Assembly (NCBI GenBank): GCA_016213865.1
Contig: JACQZL010000196.1
Span: 1 to 7,284 of the forward strand
Length of the DNA: 7,284 nt
From: Candidatus Rifleibacteriota bacterium
Lineage (GTDB): Bacteria; UBP17; UBA6191; JACPRK01
Direction of reading: 5' to 3'
This document shows positions 7,134 to 7,284 of this stretch, one piece after another. Under the pieces are notes generated by a model. That model was not told where the DNA came from, did no database searches, and worked only from the letters and a program-made list of their open reading frames with translations. Each line of letters begins with the position of its first letter. Within the stretch, counting starts at the first letter, position 1. The position numbers were made by a program, and so were the translations under genes.

Positions 7134-7284
7134 CTCCGCCTCATGGTAGCTCGCGCGGGGGCCGGATGTTAGGTGGGGGGCGACGCAGACAGATGGGAAG
7201 CCGCATCACTGCGAAGGCACGAGGAGACCAAACCACGAAGGCACGAAGGACACGAAGAGCGGCACAAAGGGCCTCCTTCGAGCG
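7134..7284. other. Non-coding region upstream of the kinase gene
   Basis: No open frame with coding character is seen in these 151 bp. A weak minus-strand -10-like TAACAT (complement of 7166-7171) lies 32 bp upstream of the kinase ATG, without a good -35. The outer half holds the CACGAAG repeat cluster. Confidence 0.4.
7217..7257. repeat. CACGAAG short repeat cluster
   Basis: CACGAAG occurs at 7234-7240, 7242-7248 and 7251-7257, with a degenerate copy CACGAGG at 7218-7224. CGAAGGCACGA(A/G)G(G/A) arrangements of this kind are scattered between genes in many environmental bacterial genomes. The cluster may continue past the window end. Confidence 0.6.

Noticed and set aside
1..7284. CRISPR array, tRNA or rRNA genes, complete insertion sequence
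   Set aside because: No regularly spaced repeats, no tRNA-like cloverleaf, no rRNA-like sequence and no transposase motif were seen on either strand.

Overview
This is a 7.3 kb window of high-GC bacterial DNA. It carries six protein genes and no RNA genes. The likely source is an uncultured environmental Gram-negative lineage. Reasons are the membrane eukaryotic-type Ser/Thr kinase, the FHA partner, the type IV pilin-like genes, and short interspersed repeats of kinds often seen in planctomycete-like and other environmental genomes. The phylum cannot be fixed from this window.

Left part (21-3807, minus strand): a tight four-gene operon read right to left. It starts with a lipoprotein carrying an HExxH metallopeptidase-like domain (3013-3807). 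A large PilX/GspK-like prepilin-like protein follows after 4 nt (1372-3008). Next is a short GspI/PilV-like prepilin joined by a GTGA overlap (959-1375), then a GspJ/PilW-like prepilin joined by an ATGA overlap (21-962). This looks like a minor-pilin or pseudopilin module for a type IV pilus or type II secretion-like machine. Two members are abnormal. The PilX/GspK-like gene has a frameshift near 2119-2122, explained by one extra GA dinucleotide. The last prepilin has its start codon separated from its prepilin motif by about 336 bp of hairpin-rich repeat mosaic that stays in frame.

Middle (3808-4117): a divergent intergenic region of about 310 bp. It has two abutting palindromes before the lipoprotein gene and a plausible plus-strand promoter for the next gene.

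Right part (4118-7133): a short FHA protein with a C-terminal membrane anchor (plus strand) converges on a large transmembrane Ser/Thr kinase (minus strand). Kinase and FHA protein are natural partners, since FHA domains bind phosphothreonine. The kinase's extracytoplasmic part is disrupted near its end by a 52-bp imperfect direct repeat that shifts the frame; removing one copy restores a continuous protein. The right edge (7134-7284) is non-coding and holds clustered CACGAAG repeats.

The most unusual items are the repeat mosaic inside the prepilin leader, the lethal-factor-like metallopeptidase lipoprotein heading a pilin operon, and the frame-breaking duplication in the kinase. Two frameshifts in 7 kb could also mean sequence or assembly errors, and this should be settled first.
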